A stretch of 64,000 nt of DNA, taken from Ammoniphilus sp. CFH 90114 (GTDB lineage: Bacteria; Bacillota; Bacilli; Aneurinibacillales; RAOX-1). A program made the translations under genes and the position numbers. The stretch lies in assembly GCF_004123195.1 (NCBI RefSeq), contig NZ_SDLI01000012.1, forward strand, positions 47,982-111,981. Reading direction: 5' to 3'. Below, one piece after another: positions 17,113 through 25,553 of the stretch (position 1 is its first letter; the number at the start of each line of letters is the position of its first letter). Under the pieces are notes generated by a model that saw nothing but the letters and a program-made list of their open reading frames with translations, was not told where the DNA came from and searched no databases.

Positions 17113-17682
17113 ATGATGGCTGAACAAGACCGACAGAAGTGGAATGAAAAATATAAAGAGAAGATCAACAACGATAGTGTTCCAATAGGAAATGGAACAC
17201 TGCGGGCCCTGTCCACCCATCTTGTCGGAGGTGAGGGCTTAGATGTTGCCTGTGGACTCGGGTCGAATAGCCTTTACTTAGCGAATCTAGGTTATCGCAT
17301 GACTGCGCTCGATGTTTCGGATGTTGCAATTGATTATCTTCGAGCTCGAGCCAAAGAAGACGGGTTGTCCATTACCGCCAAACAGGTAGATCTAGATCAT
17401 ATAGAGTGGCCGGAAAGGGCTTATGATTTGGTGGTGGTGACTTATTTTCTCGATCGTCAGTTGCTTCAGAGGCTTGAAGACACAGTTAAGCCGGGAGGGT
17501 TCCTGTTTATGGAGACCTTTTATGAGACTTCGGGAACCCATCCTCAGATGAACCCTGCCTTTAAACTCAGGCCTAACGAATGGCGTGATCGTTATCAGGG
17601 TTGGAACATCATTTATTTTTCTCAAGACCAGGAGAAAGGAATTCAAAGTCTCCTCGCCTGTAGACCCGACCGAATGGCATAG
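17113..17682 (+). CDS. SAM-dependent methyltransferase, class I
   Basis: A 189-residue single-domain Rossmann-fold methyltransferase of the TehB/methyltransferase_11-25 type. The SAM-binding motif is GLDVACGLGSNSLYLA (about 38-53), then MTALDVSDVAI (motif II, Asp at the strand end) and DLVVVTYFLDR (motif IV). The start ATG follows GGAGGTGAGAA. The substrate is not evident. Its 3' end overlaps by 40 bases the 3' end of the convergent nucleotidyltransferase-like gene. Confidence 0.85.
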   Translation: MMAEQDRQKWNEKYKEKINNDSVPIGNGTLRALSTHLVGGEGLDVACGLGSNSLYLANLGYRMTALDVSDVAIDYLRARAKEDGLSITAKQVDLDHIEWPERAYDLVVVTYFLDRQLLQRLEDTVKPGGFLFMETFYETSGTHPQMNPAFKLRPNEWRDRYQGWNIIYFSQDQEKGIQSLLACRPDRMA

Positions 17683-18527
17683 AAGGTTTCTTGATAATGG
17701 ACTTGTGTAGGAGTTATGACAGGTTGAGGGATGGAAAGGTTTATCCCGAGGTGCTTGAAATATTCATTCCAAAAGTAGGGCACCATCTCTGGGACCTTTC
17801 TATAGATGGAAAAGATCGTTTCGCTACTGACTTTTTGCGGGGCTAAGCGGTAGCGGGCAAGGGTTAAGAGTTCGGTTCGAAACGGTTTAGACTTTTGTCC
17901 ATACCACTTGGCAGCATGACATTTTGTTAGTATTTTATCGGTTTGCAGGTTGTATAAGTATCGTGGAAAGGAGAGGATGATTCCGATATCATCATCAATG
18001 GGTTCAGACTGATGCCTTTGGGGCTGAAGCGGCGAAGTCATGGAGTAGGTTTCGAGAACACGTAAGAAGGTATCTAATTCTTGAATTTGATAATCTTTAG
18101 GCAACCTGGGAAAACGAGAAATGATGTTTTTTCCTTTTAAGGTTTTTCCACGATGAAGCAAGGTGTGGAGCTCCATACCATCAATAGGCATACCGTGAAC
18201 CGGACGAACCCCTTTTTTACTAATCGTCCAAGCTGCTCCGCGGTTTGTCTCTAAAAGATCTTCACCTATGAGATTGATCCACAGCTTCTCTCCGAAGGGA
18301 TGCTTCGTCGACCATTCCTTCCATAGGCTAACCAAATCATGAACTTGATTCGGTGTAACTTGAGTCAATACGACAATCAGGTCTATATCGCTAAACTTCA
18401 GTGTGAATTCATTTAATACGATTCCTCCATGCAGAATCGTCGAGATGTGTTGATCACCATAGCGATCTTCCATCTGCTCCCCCACCAAACGTAGGAATGA
18501 GGCAAGTTTTTTCGGCTGTTGGATCAT
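17643..18527 (-). CDS. Nucleotidyltransferase-like protein
   Basis: A 294-residue protein with a pol-beta-type nucleotidyltransferase start: ILHGGIVLNEF then FSDIDLIVVL (about 36-56), where the two Asp residues in DID would bind metal. The rest is helical and resembles the C-terminal domain of aminoglycoside adenylyltransferases (DUF4111-like), with an alpha-helical bundle. Drug modification is only one possibility; many members have unknown substrates. The last 40 bases are shared with the convergent methyltransferase gene. Confidence 0.7.
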   Translation of the reverse strand: MIQQPKKLASFLRLVGEQMEDRYGDQHISTILHGGIVLNEFTLKFSDIDLIVVLTQVTPNQVHDLVSLWKEWSTKHPFGEKLWINLIGEDLLETNRGAAWTISKKGVRPVHGMPIDGMELHTLLHRGKTLKGKNIISRFPRLPKDYQIQELDTFLRVLETYSMTSPLQPQRHQSEPIDDDIGIILSFPRYLYNLQTDKILTKCHAAKWYGQKSKPFRTELLTLARYRLAPQKVSSETIFSIYRKVPEMVPYFWNEYFKHLGINLSIPQPVITPTQVHYQETFYAIRSGLQARRL

Positions 18528-18612
18528 GGCTTATCTTCCTTCCTCTTTCTTTGTCCTCGTGGTACATCCTATGTTCGACTATGAATGTCCCGTGACCTAA
18601 GAAATAGGAAAG

Positions 18613-18660
18613 ATGAAAAAACCGGATATCTTTCACTCGTGTGAAAGATATCCGGTTTAA
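18613..18660 (-). terminator. Intrinsic terminator of serC
   Basis: A perfect 18-base inverted repeat (18619-18636 with 18641-18658, loop TCGT) built on AAACCGGATATCTTTCAC. On the minus strand it is followed by TTTTTTCATC. It lies directly after the serC stop codon. Confidence 0.95.
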
Positions 18661-18666
18661 AAGATA

Positions 18667-19764
18667 CTATCCGTTAACCTTCTGGAACTGAAGCATAAAC
18701 TCGCGGAAAGCTAAGCAAGATTCATAAGGTACAGCATTGTAAGTAGAAGCACGGCAACCGCCAACCGAGCGGTGTCCATTCACACCCACAAAACCTTCCT
18801 TCTTCGCCTCAGCTAAGAACTTCTTCTCTAGTTCTTCATTACTTACACGGAAGGTAATATTCATAAGCGAACGACTGTTTGGCTCAGCGTGTCCTACATA
18901 GAAGCCCTGACTGGCATCGATGGCGTCGTAAATAAGAGCTGCCTTCTCTTGGTTGCGTTTTGCGACTGCTTCTAAGCCACCGATTCCCTGGGCCCACTCT
19001 AACACTTGTCCAAGCATATAGATCCCGAATGTTGGCGGGGTATTGTATAAAGAGTTGTTCTTAGCATGTGTGCTGTAGCGCAGCATTGTTGGGATGTTTT
19101 TGTTCGCTTTATCAATCATATCCTTACGGATGATGACAACAGTAACACCGGATGGTCCTAAATTCTTCTGGGCTCCAGCGTAGATTAAGGCAAATTTGTT
19201 CACATCAAATGGCTTAGACAAGATGTCACTTGACATATCCGCAATTAAAGGAACATCTCCCGTGTCGGGGAAATCATTCCACTGCGTACCGAAGATGGTG
19301 TTGTTAGACGTAATATGGACATAAGCATCGGATGGCTTATACTTAAGTTCGTCAAAGGTTGGGATACGACGATAGTTCTCTGCCTTCGTGCTAGCGGCCT
19401 CATAAGGCTGACCAAAGTACTTGGCTTCCTCGAGTGCCTTCTCGGACCAAGCTCCAGTCATGACGATGGCAGCGGACTTGTCCGGTTGCAGGAAGTTCAT
19501 AGGGACCATGCTAAATTGAAGGCTTGCCCCTCCTTGAAGGAAAAGAACTTCATAGTCTTCTGAAATAGACAATAAGGAACGCAAGGTAGCAATCGCTTGA
19601 TTGTGCACCTCTTCGAATGCGGCACTACGGTGGCTTAGCTCCATAACGGACATGCCGTTTCCTCTAAAATCAGTAAGTTCCTCTTGGGCTTTCTGTAGTA
19701 CTTCCAATGGTAAGGCAGATGGACCAGCACTAAAGTTGTGGGCTCGCTTGATTAGTTCTTTCAC
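18667..19764 (-). CDS. serC: Phosphoserine aminotransferase
   Basis: PLP enzyme of serine synthesis, converting 3-phosphohydroxypyruvate and glutamate to phosphoserine (also used in the pyridoxal pathway of some bacteria). I take the GTG at 19764 (365 residues) because AGGAG lies eight bases upstream; the GTG at 19773 is embedded in that site. Features: HNFSAGPSALP at the N-terminus, FLQGGASLQFSMVPMN, the PLP lysine in YAGAQKNLGPSG, and GHRSVGGCRASTYNA near the C-terminus. It is monocistronic with a strong terminator. Confidence 0.95.
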   Translation of the reverse strand: MKELIKRAHNFSAGPSALPLEVLQKAQEELTDFRGNGMSVMELSHRSAAFEEVHNQAIATLRSLLSISEDYEVLFLQGGASLQFSMVPMNFLQPDKSAAIVMTGAWSEKALEEAKYFGQPYEAASTKAENYRRIPTFDELKYKPSDAYVHITSNNTIFGTQWNDFPDTGDVPLIADMSSDILSKPFDVNKFALIYAGAQKNLGPSGVTVVIIRKDMIDKANKNIPTMLRYSTHAKNNSLYNTPPTFGIYMLGQVLEWAQGIGGLEAVAKRNQEKAALIYDAIDASQGFYVGHAEPNSRSLMNITFRVSNEELEKKFLAEAKKEGFVGVNGHRSVGGCRASTYNAVPYESCLAFREFMLQFQKVNG

Positions 19765-19861
19765 GTCTCTCACTCCTACGTTTCTCTACATATTTTAATA
19801 TTGGCAAATCTCCAAAAGGTTCATGTCCATTATCTTACCACCACTCTATAGAAAAAGGGAA

Positions 19862-19892
19862 GAAAAAAAAGGAATCTTATAGACTCCTTCTA
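19862..19892 (-). terminator. Intrinsic terminator of mntABCD
   Basis: On the minus strand AAGGAGTC and GATTCCTT form an eight-base stem (one G-U pair) with the loop TATAA, followed by eight T. It lies 10 bases after the mntD stop. Confidence 0.82.
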
Positions 19893-19902
19893 TTCTTACC
19901 CA

Positions 19903-20793
19903 TTAAGCTTTGATCGTATGTTCTTTTTGCAGCTTTTTATTGGACAGCCATTTTGAGACAAGACCCTCACGAGGAGAAAAGAAAAAGGCTAGGACAAACA
20001 GCAGCAAAGCTATGCAGGAGATGGAACCGGATATGGAAACATCCCATAATACGGCTGTGTAGTAGCCACCGAAGGAAGCCAGAGTTCCAAAACCTATACT
20101 TAAAAGAAGCATACGACTTAATCGGTCGGTTAATAGGTAGGCCGTAGCACCCGGAGTGACGAGCATCGCCACCACTAAGATGGCGCCTACGCTTTCAAAA
20201 GCGGCGACCGTGTTCATGGAAACCAAACCCATGAGAAGGTAATGGATGAGGACTACGGGGACACCAAGAGCGGCTGCGAGTTGAGAGTCAAAGGAAGCAA
20301 GTTTGATCTCCTTATAAAAGAGCCCGACAAGCAACATCGTAAGGATAAACACACCGCCCATCATCCAGACCGCTCTTGGCCATTCGATGCCCGCAAGTGT
20401 TACTAATTCCCACGGTGCATAGGCAATCTCCCCGTATAATACGTGTTGAAGATCCAGGTGTACTTGTGAGGTGTAAAGAGAAACAAGGACTACCCCAAAG
20501 GAAAATAAAGCGGTAAAGGTAACGCCGATCGCCGCGTCAGACTGTACGCCACTATTGTGTAAGGTTTGTATAAAAAACGCAGTAAGTAATCCTACAATCG
20601 TGGCTCCAACCAACATGACGATGCCATCCATGCTTTGGCTGATTAAAAAGGCGAGAACGATGCCTGGGAGGATGGCATGACTAATGGCATCTCCAAGCAT
20701 GGACATTTTCCTCAAAATCAAGAAGCATCCGATAAATCCGCAGGAGGAGGCAACTAAAGAACCAATGAGAATGATCCAGGCTCCGTGGCTCAT
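19903..20793 (-). CDS. mntD: Manganese ABC transporter permease MntD
   Basis: A 296-residue ABC-3 family permease with eight or nine hydrophobic helices. The ABC-3 hallmarks GFIGCFLILRKMSMLGDAISHAILPG (given here only by its ends, residues about 19-44) and GATAYLLTDRLSRML are present. Start and the MntC stop share one base (TAATG). In B. subtilis the matching permease is 295 residues. With MntC it should form the membrane channel for manganese or zinc delivered by the lipoprotein. Confidence 0.9.
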   Translation of the reverse strand: MSHGAWIILIGSLVASSCGFIGCFLILRKMSMLGDAISHAILPGIVLAFLISQSMDGIVMLVGATIVGLLTAFFIQTLHNSGVQSDAAIGVTFTALFSFGVVLVSLYTSQVHLDLQHVLYGEIAYAPWELVTLAGIEWPRAVWMMGGVFILTMLLVGLFYKEIKLASFDSQLAAALGVPVVLIHYLLMGLVSMNTVAAFESVGAILVVAMLVTPGATAYLLTDRLSRMLLLSIGFGTLASFGGYYTAVLWDVSISGSISCIALLLFVLAFFFSPREGLVSKWLSNKKLQKEHTIKA

Positions 20794-22160
20794 TATACGT
20801 CTCCTCCTTTCGAAGGGGCACCCTCGTAATAATCTCTAAATTTTTTGTCAAACTTATAGGCGAGCTGAGGGATTAATTGGGGTTTGCGGTTATAATCCGA
20901 CAGAAGGCCTTGTAGTTCGTGTAAAGTTTGTTCCGACACTTGGTCTTGAATTCTGCCCTTCTCTTGATCCACTTGGATGGAGCCGTATTGTGCTTGATTC
21001 ATAAGCAGCATTTCATAAAGTCTATCGTTAAGAGTGATACTGTAAGCCACTTGCAGCCCCCTTTCAGACAGCGACCAATTGTTTTTCGAGGACTCTGTGG
21101 TGTTTACAACCAACCCTTGTTTTCTTAGATCATGAAGCCCCTTCTCGATATCTGTCTGGTGGTGAGGACGGAGATGTTTCATCTGAGCGATGGTATAACC
21201 GGTATGAGGGGACTTTCCTTTGACGTAATCCTTTTCACTTAAATCATAGAGGGACTGGAGGATGTTCTCCAATACAATTTTCTTTCTCAATTTCAAATGA
21301 CGAAGCAATTTAGCTAGCAGTCCTCTCTCTGGTGCAAACAGTAGAGACAGGAAAAACATAAAGGTTGCTGCCAGGACGATCACGGGACCTGTTGGCAGGT
21401 TAGGTGTTAAAGCGCTGAGAATGGTGCCGAGAATGCCGGAAAGAGCGCCGAATGTTCCAGATAGTATGACCATGTAATTCAGTTTTTCTGTCCAATAACG
21501 GGCGGCCACGGACGGTATAATTAACATGGCAGCCATGAGGACGACACCAACAGCTTGAAGACCAATGACTACGGCAAGAACGATCATCAGCATGAGCAGT
21601 GTGTTCAAGGCTCCCATGGGTAATCCGATGCCTTTACCGAATTGGGGATCGAAGCAAAGCAGCTTCAGCTCTTTGAACAAGAAAAAGGTGACAGCGAGCA
21701 AAATGAAAGCTACTACGCTTATGACCTGCACGTCAATCCCAACTAGAGAGGCGGCTTTACCGAATAAAAAAGCGTCAAGTCCACTCTGACTGGCATTACC
21801 AGACTGAGAGATCTTCGTGAGTAGCACGATCCCAATCCCAAAGAATCCAGTCAAGATGACAGCCATCGCTGTATCAGGTTTAATCTTCGTATGGGCAGAG
21901 ATCTGACCAATACACAAGGCTCCAAGTAAACCAGCCAGGCTAGCTCCAATCATAAACAAGCCAATTGACTTCGTACCGTATAACATGTAGGCTAAACAGA
22001 TTCCAGGCAGAGCAGCGTGGGCCACAGCGTCCCCCATCAGGCTGTATTTCTTAAACAAGGCAAAGCATCCTAATACTCCACTGCTCAGTCCAAGTAGTAA
22101 GCAACCGGTGATGACCCAACTAGCATTCGGATTGTCGAATAGATGAACTACAAATTCCAC
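20793..22160 (-). CDS. mntC: Manganese ABC transporter permease MntC with C-terminal winged-helix-like domain
   Basis: A 455-residue fusion, taking the GTG at 22160, 11 bases after the mntB stop, with AAGGG/GGGATGG as ribosome binding site. Residues about 1-285 form an ABC-3 permease (LGCFALFKKYSLMGDAVAHA near residue 30 of the mature frame, then repeated helices). The final 165 residues are soluble: GYTIAQMKHL, GLHDLRKQGLVVN and WSLSERGLQVA look like a winged-helix domain followed by a dimerisation-type region as in DtxR/MntR regulators. Bacillus MntC (435 residues) is also longer than a bare permease, so this may be a family trait. It may sense metal or couple to the regulator; that is inference. 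Confidence 0.87.
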   Translation of the reverse strand: MEFVVHLFDNPNASWVITGCLLLGLSSGVLGCFALFKKYSLMGDAVAHAALPGICLAYMLYGTKSIGLFMIGASLAGLLGALCIGQISAHTKIKPDTAMAVILTGFFGIGIVLLTKISQSGNASQSGLDAFLFGKAASLVGIDVQVISVVAFILLAVTFFLFKELKLLCFDPQFGKGIGLPMGALNTLLMLMIVLAVVIGLQAVGVVLMAAMLIIPSVAARYWTEKLNYMVILSGTFGALSGILGTILSALTPNLPTGPVIVLAATFMFFLSLLFAPERGLLAKLLRHLKLRKKIVLENILQSLYDLSEKDYVKGKSPHTGYTIAQMKHLRPHHQTDIEKGLHDLRKQGLVVNTTESSKNNWSLSERGLQVAYSITLNDRLYEMLLMNQAQYGSIQVDQEKGRIQDQVSEQTLHELQGLLSDYNRKPQLIPQLAYKFDKKFRDYYEGAPSKGGDV

Positions 22161-22170
22161 TTTTCCATCC

Positions 22171-22923
22171 CTACCCTTGTGACATGGCCGTGAGCCCTTC
22201 ACTCGTTAAGTGCAGACGGCCTCCGTAAGTTTTTTGTAGATTATCGTGGGTAAATACCTCTTCTGTCGGTCCAAAAGCGATCTTTCTCATATTGATCAGA
22301 AGCACCCAATCAAAATATTCTTTTACCGTTTGTAGGTCATGATGGACGACTAAAACGGTTTTTCCCTGAGCCTTCAACTCATTGAGTAAGGCGATAATTG
22401 CTTTTTCGGTTGCGGCATCCACCCCAACAAACGGCTCATCCATGAAGTAGATTTTGGCATCTTGAGCCAAGGCCCTTGCTAGAAATACCCGCTGCTGCTG
22501 ACCGCCTGATAGCTGGCTAATCTGCCGGTCGGCAAAGTCAGCCATGCCTACCTTTTCAAGGCAATTCAGAGCAATCTCTTTATCATGAGAGCGAAGCCAC
22601 TTCAGCATACCGACATGGCCGTATCGCCCCATCATGACTACATCTAAGGCATTCGTAGGGAAATCCCAGTCTACTGACTCTCTTTGTGGCACATAGCCAA
22701 CCAATTTTCGTTGGGACTTATAGGGTAACCCATAGATTTGAACGGAGCCCGAGGCTAGGGGTACTAACCCTAAGGCTCCTTTAATTAAGGTGGATTTTCC
22801 GGCCCCATTGGGGCCGACTATACCAATCAATTTTCCTTCAGGTACATCAAAGCTGACTTCACGCAAGACAGGTTTTTTATGATAAGCGATCGTCATGTTT
22901 TCTATCGAAACAGCTGGCTGCAT
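22171..22923 (-). CDS. mntB: Manganese ABC transporter ATPase MntB
   Basis: A 250-residue ATPase of the metal-type ABC family. Walker A is GPNGAGKST (about 36-44), the signature is LSGGQQQRV, Walker B is IYFMDEPF with the catalytic Glu, and the H-loop His lies in VLVVHHDL. It drives import of manganese or zinc through MntCD. It starts 17 bases after the mntA stop. Operon order A-B-C-D is that of Bacillus. Confidence 0.93.
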   Translation of the reverse strand: MQPAVSIENMTIAYHKKPVLREVSFDVPEGKLIGIVGPNGAGKSTLIKGALGLVPLASGSVQIYGLPYKSQRKLVGYVPQRESVDWDFPTNALDVVMMGRYGHVGMLKWLRSHDKEIALNCLEKVGMADFADRQISQLSGGQQQRVFLARALAQDAKIYFMDEPFVGVDAATEKAIIALLNELKAQGKTVLVVHHDLQTVKEYFDWVLLINMRKIAFGPTEEVFTHDNLQKTYGGRLHLTSEGLTAMSQG

Positions 22924-22940
22924 TTTGTTTTTCCTCCCAT

Positions 22941-23879
22941 CTATTTCAAGGCAGACACAATGGTATCAATATTGTGACGGACCATCCCGATGTAGGTGCC
23001 TTCCTCTGTTCCCTTATCCCCCATGGCATCCGAAAATAGTTCTCCACCAATGGTGACTTGATGCCCTTTTTTCTTTGCTCCTTCTACCACGGCCTCAATC
23101 GCTTTCGAGGAAACACTAGACTCCACAAAGACCGCTTTGATGTTTCGTTGTGCTAAGAGATCGACGAGCTCTTGAACATCAGCGAGACCGTATTCTGCAT
23201 CTGTACTTATTCCTTGTAAGCCCAGAACCTCCAGATCGTAGGCATCTCCTAAATACCCGAAGGCATCGTGGGCGGTTACGAGCACTCTAGATTCCTTAGG
23301 AATTAGCGCTAATTGCTCTTTTGCATATTGATCGAGCTCTTCAAGCTGGCTCAAGTAAGCTGCCGCGTTTTCTGTATAACCATTCTTATGAGTGGGATCA
23401 AGCTCGATGAAGGCATCCCGTACTCGTTCCACCACCTTCATCCACAACTGCACATCAAACCAGACATGCGGATCGTAATGTCCGTCAAACTCTGGGGGCT
23501 CCTTCAAGGCTCCTTCGTCAATGAGTTCTGTGACTTGAACAGCTGGCTTCTTGCTTGCCATTCGGACAAAGATGTCGGCCATTTTCCCTTCTAGGTTCAG
23601 CCCATTGTATAAGATGATGTCCGCCTCTTCGAGTTTGGCAATGTCTCCTTGAGAGGCTTTATACAAGTGAGGATCAACGCCCGGTCCCATTAGGGCATTC
23701 ACCGTAACGAATTCACCTCCTACATTGGCAGCAATATCTGCAATCATCCCCGTGGTTGCGGTCACCTGAATGGTATTGTCCTGTGCGGAAGGGGTGTTAT
23801 TGTTTGTTGTGGAACAGGCCGTGAGAAATAAGCCAGCGATAAGAAGCAGACTCATGGCCACCAGTTTGAGACGAGTCAT
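22941..23879 (-). CDS. mntA: Manganese-binding lipoprotein MntA
   Basis: A 312-residue extracytoplasmic binding protein of the TroA/PsaA type. Its lipobox LTAC puts the lipidated cysteine at residue 22. The metal ligands appear in order: His in DPHLYK, His in HYDPHVWFD, His or Glu in TAHDAFGYL, and Asp in the C-terminal [20 protein letters not shown] between them is typical. Whether the metal is Mn or Zn cannot be settled, but the operon order and the operator upstream resemble manganese systems. Confidence 0.91.
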   Translation of the reverse strand: MTRLKLVAMSLLLIAGLFLTACSTTNNNTPSAQDNTIQVTATTGMIADIAANVGGEFVTVNALMGPGVDPHLYKASQGDIAKLEEADIILYNGLNLEGKMADIFVRMASKKPAVQVTELIDEGALKEPPEFDGHYDPHVWFDVQLWMKVVERVRDAFIELDPTHKNGYTENAAAYLSQLEELDQYAKEQLALIPKESRVLVTAHDAFGYLGDAYDLEVLGLQGISTDAEYGLADVQELVDLLAQRNIKAVFVESSVSSKAIEAVVEGAKKKGHQVTIGGELFSDAMGDKGTEEGTYIGMVRHNIDTIVSALK

Positions 23880-23913
23880 GTCTCTTTCTCCTCCATTCTT
23901 TTCGTTAAGTAAG

Positions 23914-23965
23914 TTTCTATCTACAAATTAAGTTGCCTAAGGTAAACAAATGGCAAGTAAATTTC
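23914..23965 (-). promoter_or_regulatory. Candidate mntABCD promoter with DtxR/MntR-like operator
   Basis: On the minus strand TTGCCA and CTTAAT stand 18 bases apart (a plausible -35/-10 pair). The spacer contains TTTACCTTAGGCAA, an imperfect palindrome TTnCCT-T-AGGnAA (plus-strand coordinates about 23933-23947). It resembles binding sites of manganese-dependent repressors such as MntR. Placement inside the promoter is what a repressor would need. It is 50 to 70 bases before the mntA start. Confidence 0.6.
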
Positions 23966-24017
23966 GTTTTTTGTGTTATCAGCCTATGAGAAAGATGTTC
24001 AATTGGTGCAAAATTGC

Positions 24018-24155
24018 TTATCGGGATCTGTTTTGACCCTTGAGCTGTTCGATCTTCTCGCGAATTTCTTGCTCTTCTTCGGGTGTTAAGAAGCCTAAAC
24101 GAAACAATACACCTGTAAATTTTTCAATGCGTTGGACGGAGCCCATTCTTCCCAT
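24018..24155 (-). CDS. Small hypothetical protein (45 residues)
   Basis: An open frame from ATG at 24155 to TAA at 24020-24018, with GAGGTGA seven bases upstream. The product begins MGRMGSVQRIEKFTGVLFRLG and ends IREKIEQLKGQNRSR. It is basic-amphipathic and predicted mostly helical, with TPEEEQEIREKIEQL as a charged helix. No known family comes to mind. The plus-strand open frame 24040-24225 is rejected because this minus frame has the better start signal and protein-like sequence. Confidence 0.65.
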   Translation of the reverse strand: MGRMGSVQRIEKFTGVLFRLGFLTPEEEQEIREKIEQLKGQNRSR

Positions 24156-24387
24156 CGATATTCACCTCACTTTAAATGTTTCCCTTAGTCAAAATATATT
24201 CGCATTCCTAAAAAAATGTTCCTGAGTAAAAAAATAGGAACGGTTCAGGCTGAGAGCGGCTTTTTATTGTGCTGGGTAGTAGCAGCTCGATCTGTGTGGT
24301 AGGTTAGTTGGAGAGGGGTTGTTTGAATTTTGTTTGAACACGGGAGAGTTTTGTCAGAATAACCCCGAGTTTATCTCTCTCCGGAGT
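24156..24387. other. Intergenic stretch without a recognisable gene
   Basis: Holds the start region of the 45-residue gene at its left end (including its ribosome binding site). I see no open frame with a start signal, no repeat and no known RNA motif. A G-rich segment (about 24255-24330) has no clear hairpin. A terminator for mccB begins at 24388. Confidence 0.6.
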
Positions 24388-24420
24388 AAATAAAAAAAGC
24401 GCTCCGAAGAACGCCCTACC
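24388..24420 (-). terminator. Terminator overlapping the mccB stop codon
   Basis: On the minus strand AGGGCGTTC and GAGCGCTTT form a nine-base stem with G-U pairs closed by a cUUCGg tetraloop, followed by a T-rich run. The stem begins inside the last codon and stop of mccB. Confidence 0.85.
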
Positions 24421-25549
24421 TCAATGCCATCTCCAAATCCTCAATCAAATCCTCCACATCCTCGATCCCGACGGAAATTCGCACTAATCCATCGGTAATC
24501 CCTAGCTGTGCCCGTCGTTCTGCTGGAATAGAAGCATGGGTCATGCGAGCCGGAACAGAAATGAGACTTTCCACCGCTCCAAGACTTTCCGCTAACGTAA
24601 ACCACTTCACCTTCCGTAAGACTTGATCTGCACGCTCCCCACTGCCGACATCAAAGGAAAACGTACCCCCGAACCCACGAGCTTGCTTCGCGGCGATATC
24701 ATGACCAGGATGATCAGCTAAGCCGGGATAAAAAACTTTAGCAATATCTTTTCGCTGATTCAGCCAATCTGCAATTTGATTGGCATTGCGTTCGTGCTCC
24801 TCCATCCTTACTCCTAAGGTTTTCATGCCCTTAAGCAGCAGCCAGGAGTCATGGGGACCGAGAATGGCACCCACGGAGTTCTGGATAAAGTGAAGCTCTT
24901 CCCCAACCGATTCATCCTTGACCACAACTAAGCCGGCTACCACATCGCTGTGGCCTCCTAGGTATTTCGTGGCGCTGTGAAAGACAATATCTGCCCCTAA
25001 GTGAAGCGGATTTTGCCAATAAGGAGTCATAAAGGTGTTATCGACAATCAGTTTTAACCCTCTTGCTTTACAAATTTGAGATACAGCTTGGATATCCGTT
25101 ACCGTCATGAGAGGATTGCTTGGAGTCTCTAGCATGATCGCTCTGGTCGTATCTTGAATCGCAGCTTCCATCTGGGCTACATCGTTTGTATCCACAAAAC
25201 TGGCTTGGATTCCCATTCGGTTAAACACTTTGCTTAAGACCCGGAAGGTCCCCCCATAGACGTCATTCCCACACACCACATGATCTCCTTGGTTAAATAA
25301 CATAATGATCGAGGACAAAGCAGCCATACCTGAACTAAACGCAAATCCTCGAACACCACCTTCAATCTCAGCTATGTATTTCTCAACCGCAAATCGAGTA
25401 GGGTTGCCGGTTCTTGAATATTCATAACCTTTGTGTTGGCCTACTCCCTCTTGCTTATATGTACTTACTTGATAAATGGGTACAACCACGGCCCCTGTTT
25501 GGGGGTCTCCATCGATACCGCCATGAATCAATTTGGTCTTCATTCTCAT
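24416..25549 (-). CDS. mccB: Cystathionine gamma-lyase/gamma-synthase family enzyme
   Basis: A 377-residue Cys/Met-metabolism PLP enzyme. Motifs: YEYSRTGNPTR near residue 43, the PLP lysine in HSATKYLGGHSDV, and C-terminal LAESLGAVESLI. It starts four bases after a cysteine synthase-like gene (mccA-like), an arrangement known as the mccAB reverse-transsulfuration operon. MccB cleaves cystathionine to cysteine, ammonia and 2-oxobutyrate; related enzymes run gamma-synthase reactions, and sequence alone does not settle this. The ribosome binding site is AAGGAGG. The neighbour is the main reason for the gene symbol. Confidence 0.83.
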   Translation of the reverse strand: MRMKTKLIHGGIDGDPQTGAVVVPIYQVSTYKQEGVGQHKGYEYSRTGNPTRFAVEKYIAEIEGGVRGFAFSSGMAALSSIIMLFNQGDHVVCGNDVYGGTFRVLSKVFNRMGIQASFVDTNDVAQMEAAIQDTTRAIMLETPSNPLMTVTDIQAVSQICKARGLKLIVDNTFMTPYWQNPLHLGADIVFHSATKYLGGHSDVVAGLVVVKDESVGEELHFIQNSVGAILGPHDSWLLLKGMKTLGVRMEEHERNANQIADWLNQRKDIAKVFYPGLADHPGHDIAAKQARGFGGTFSFDVGSGERADQVLRKVKWFTLAESLGAVESLISVPARMTHASIPAERRAQLGITDGLVRISVGIEDVEDLIEDLEMALR

Positions 25550-25553
25550 GACA

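Noticed and set aside
17643..18527. Aminoglycoside resistance gene
   Set aside because: The DID nucleotidyltransferase pattern is shared by many proteins; nothing else indicates drug modification.
24040..24225. 61-residue plus-strand open frame
   Set aside because: Antisense to the 45-residue gene with a proper ribosome binding site; sequence is Ser/Cys-rich and looks like a shadow.
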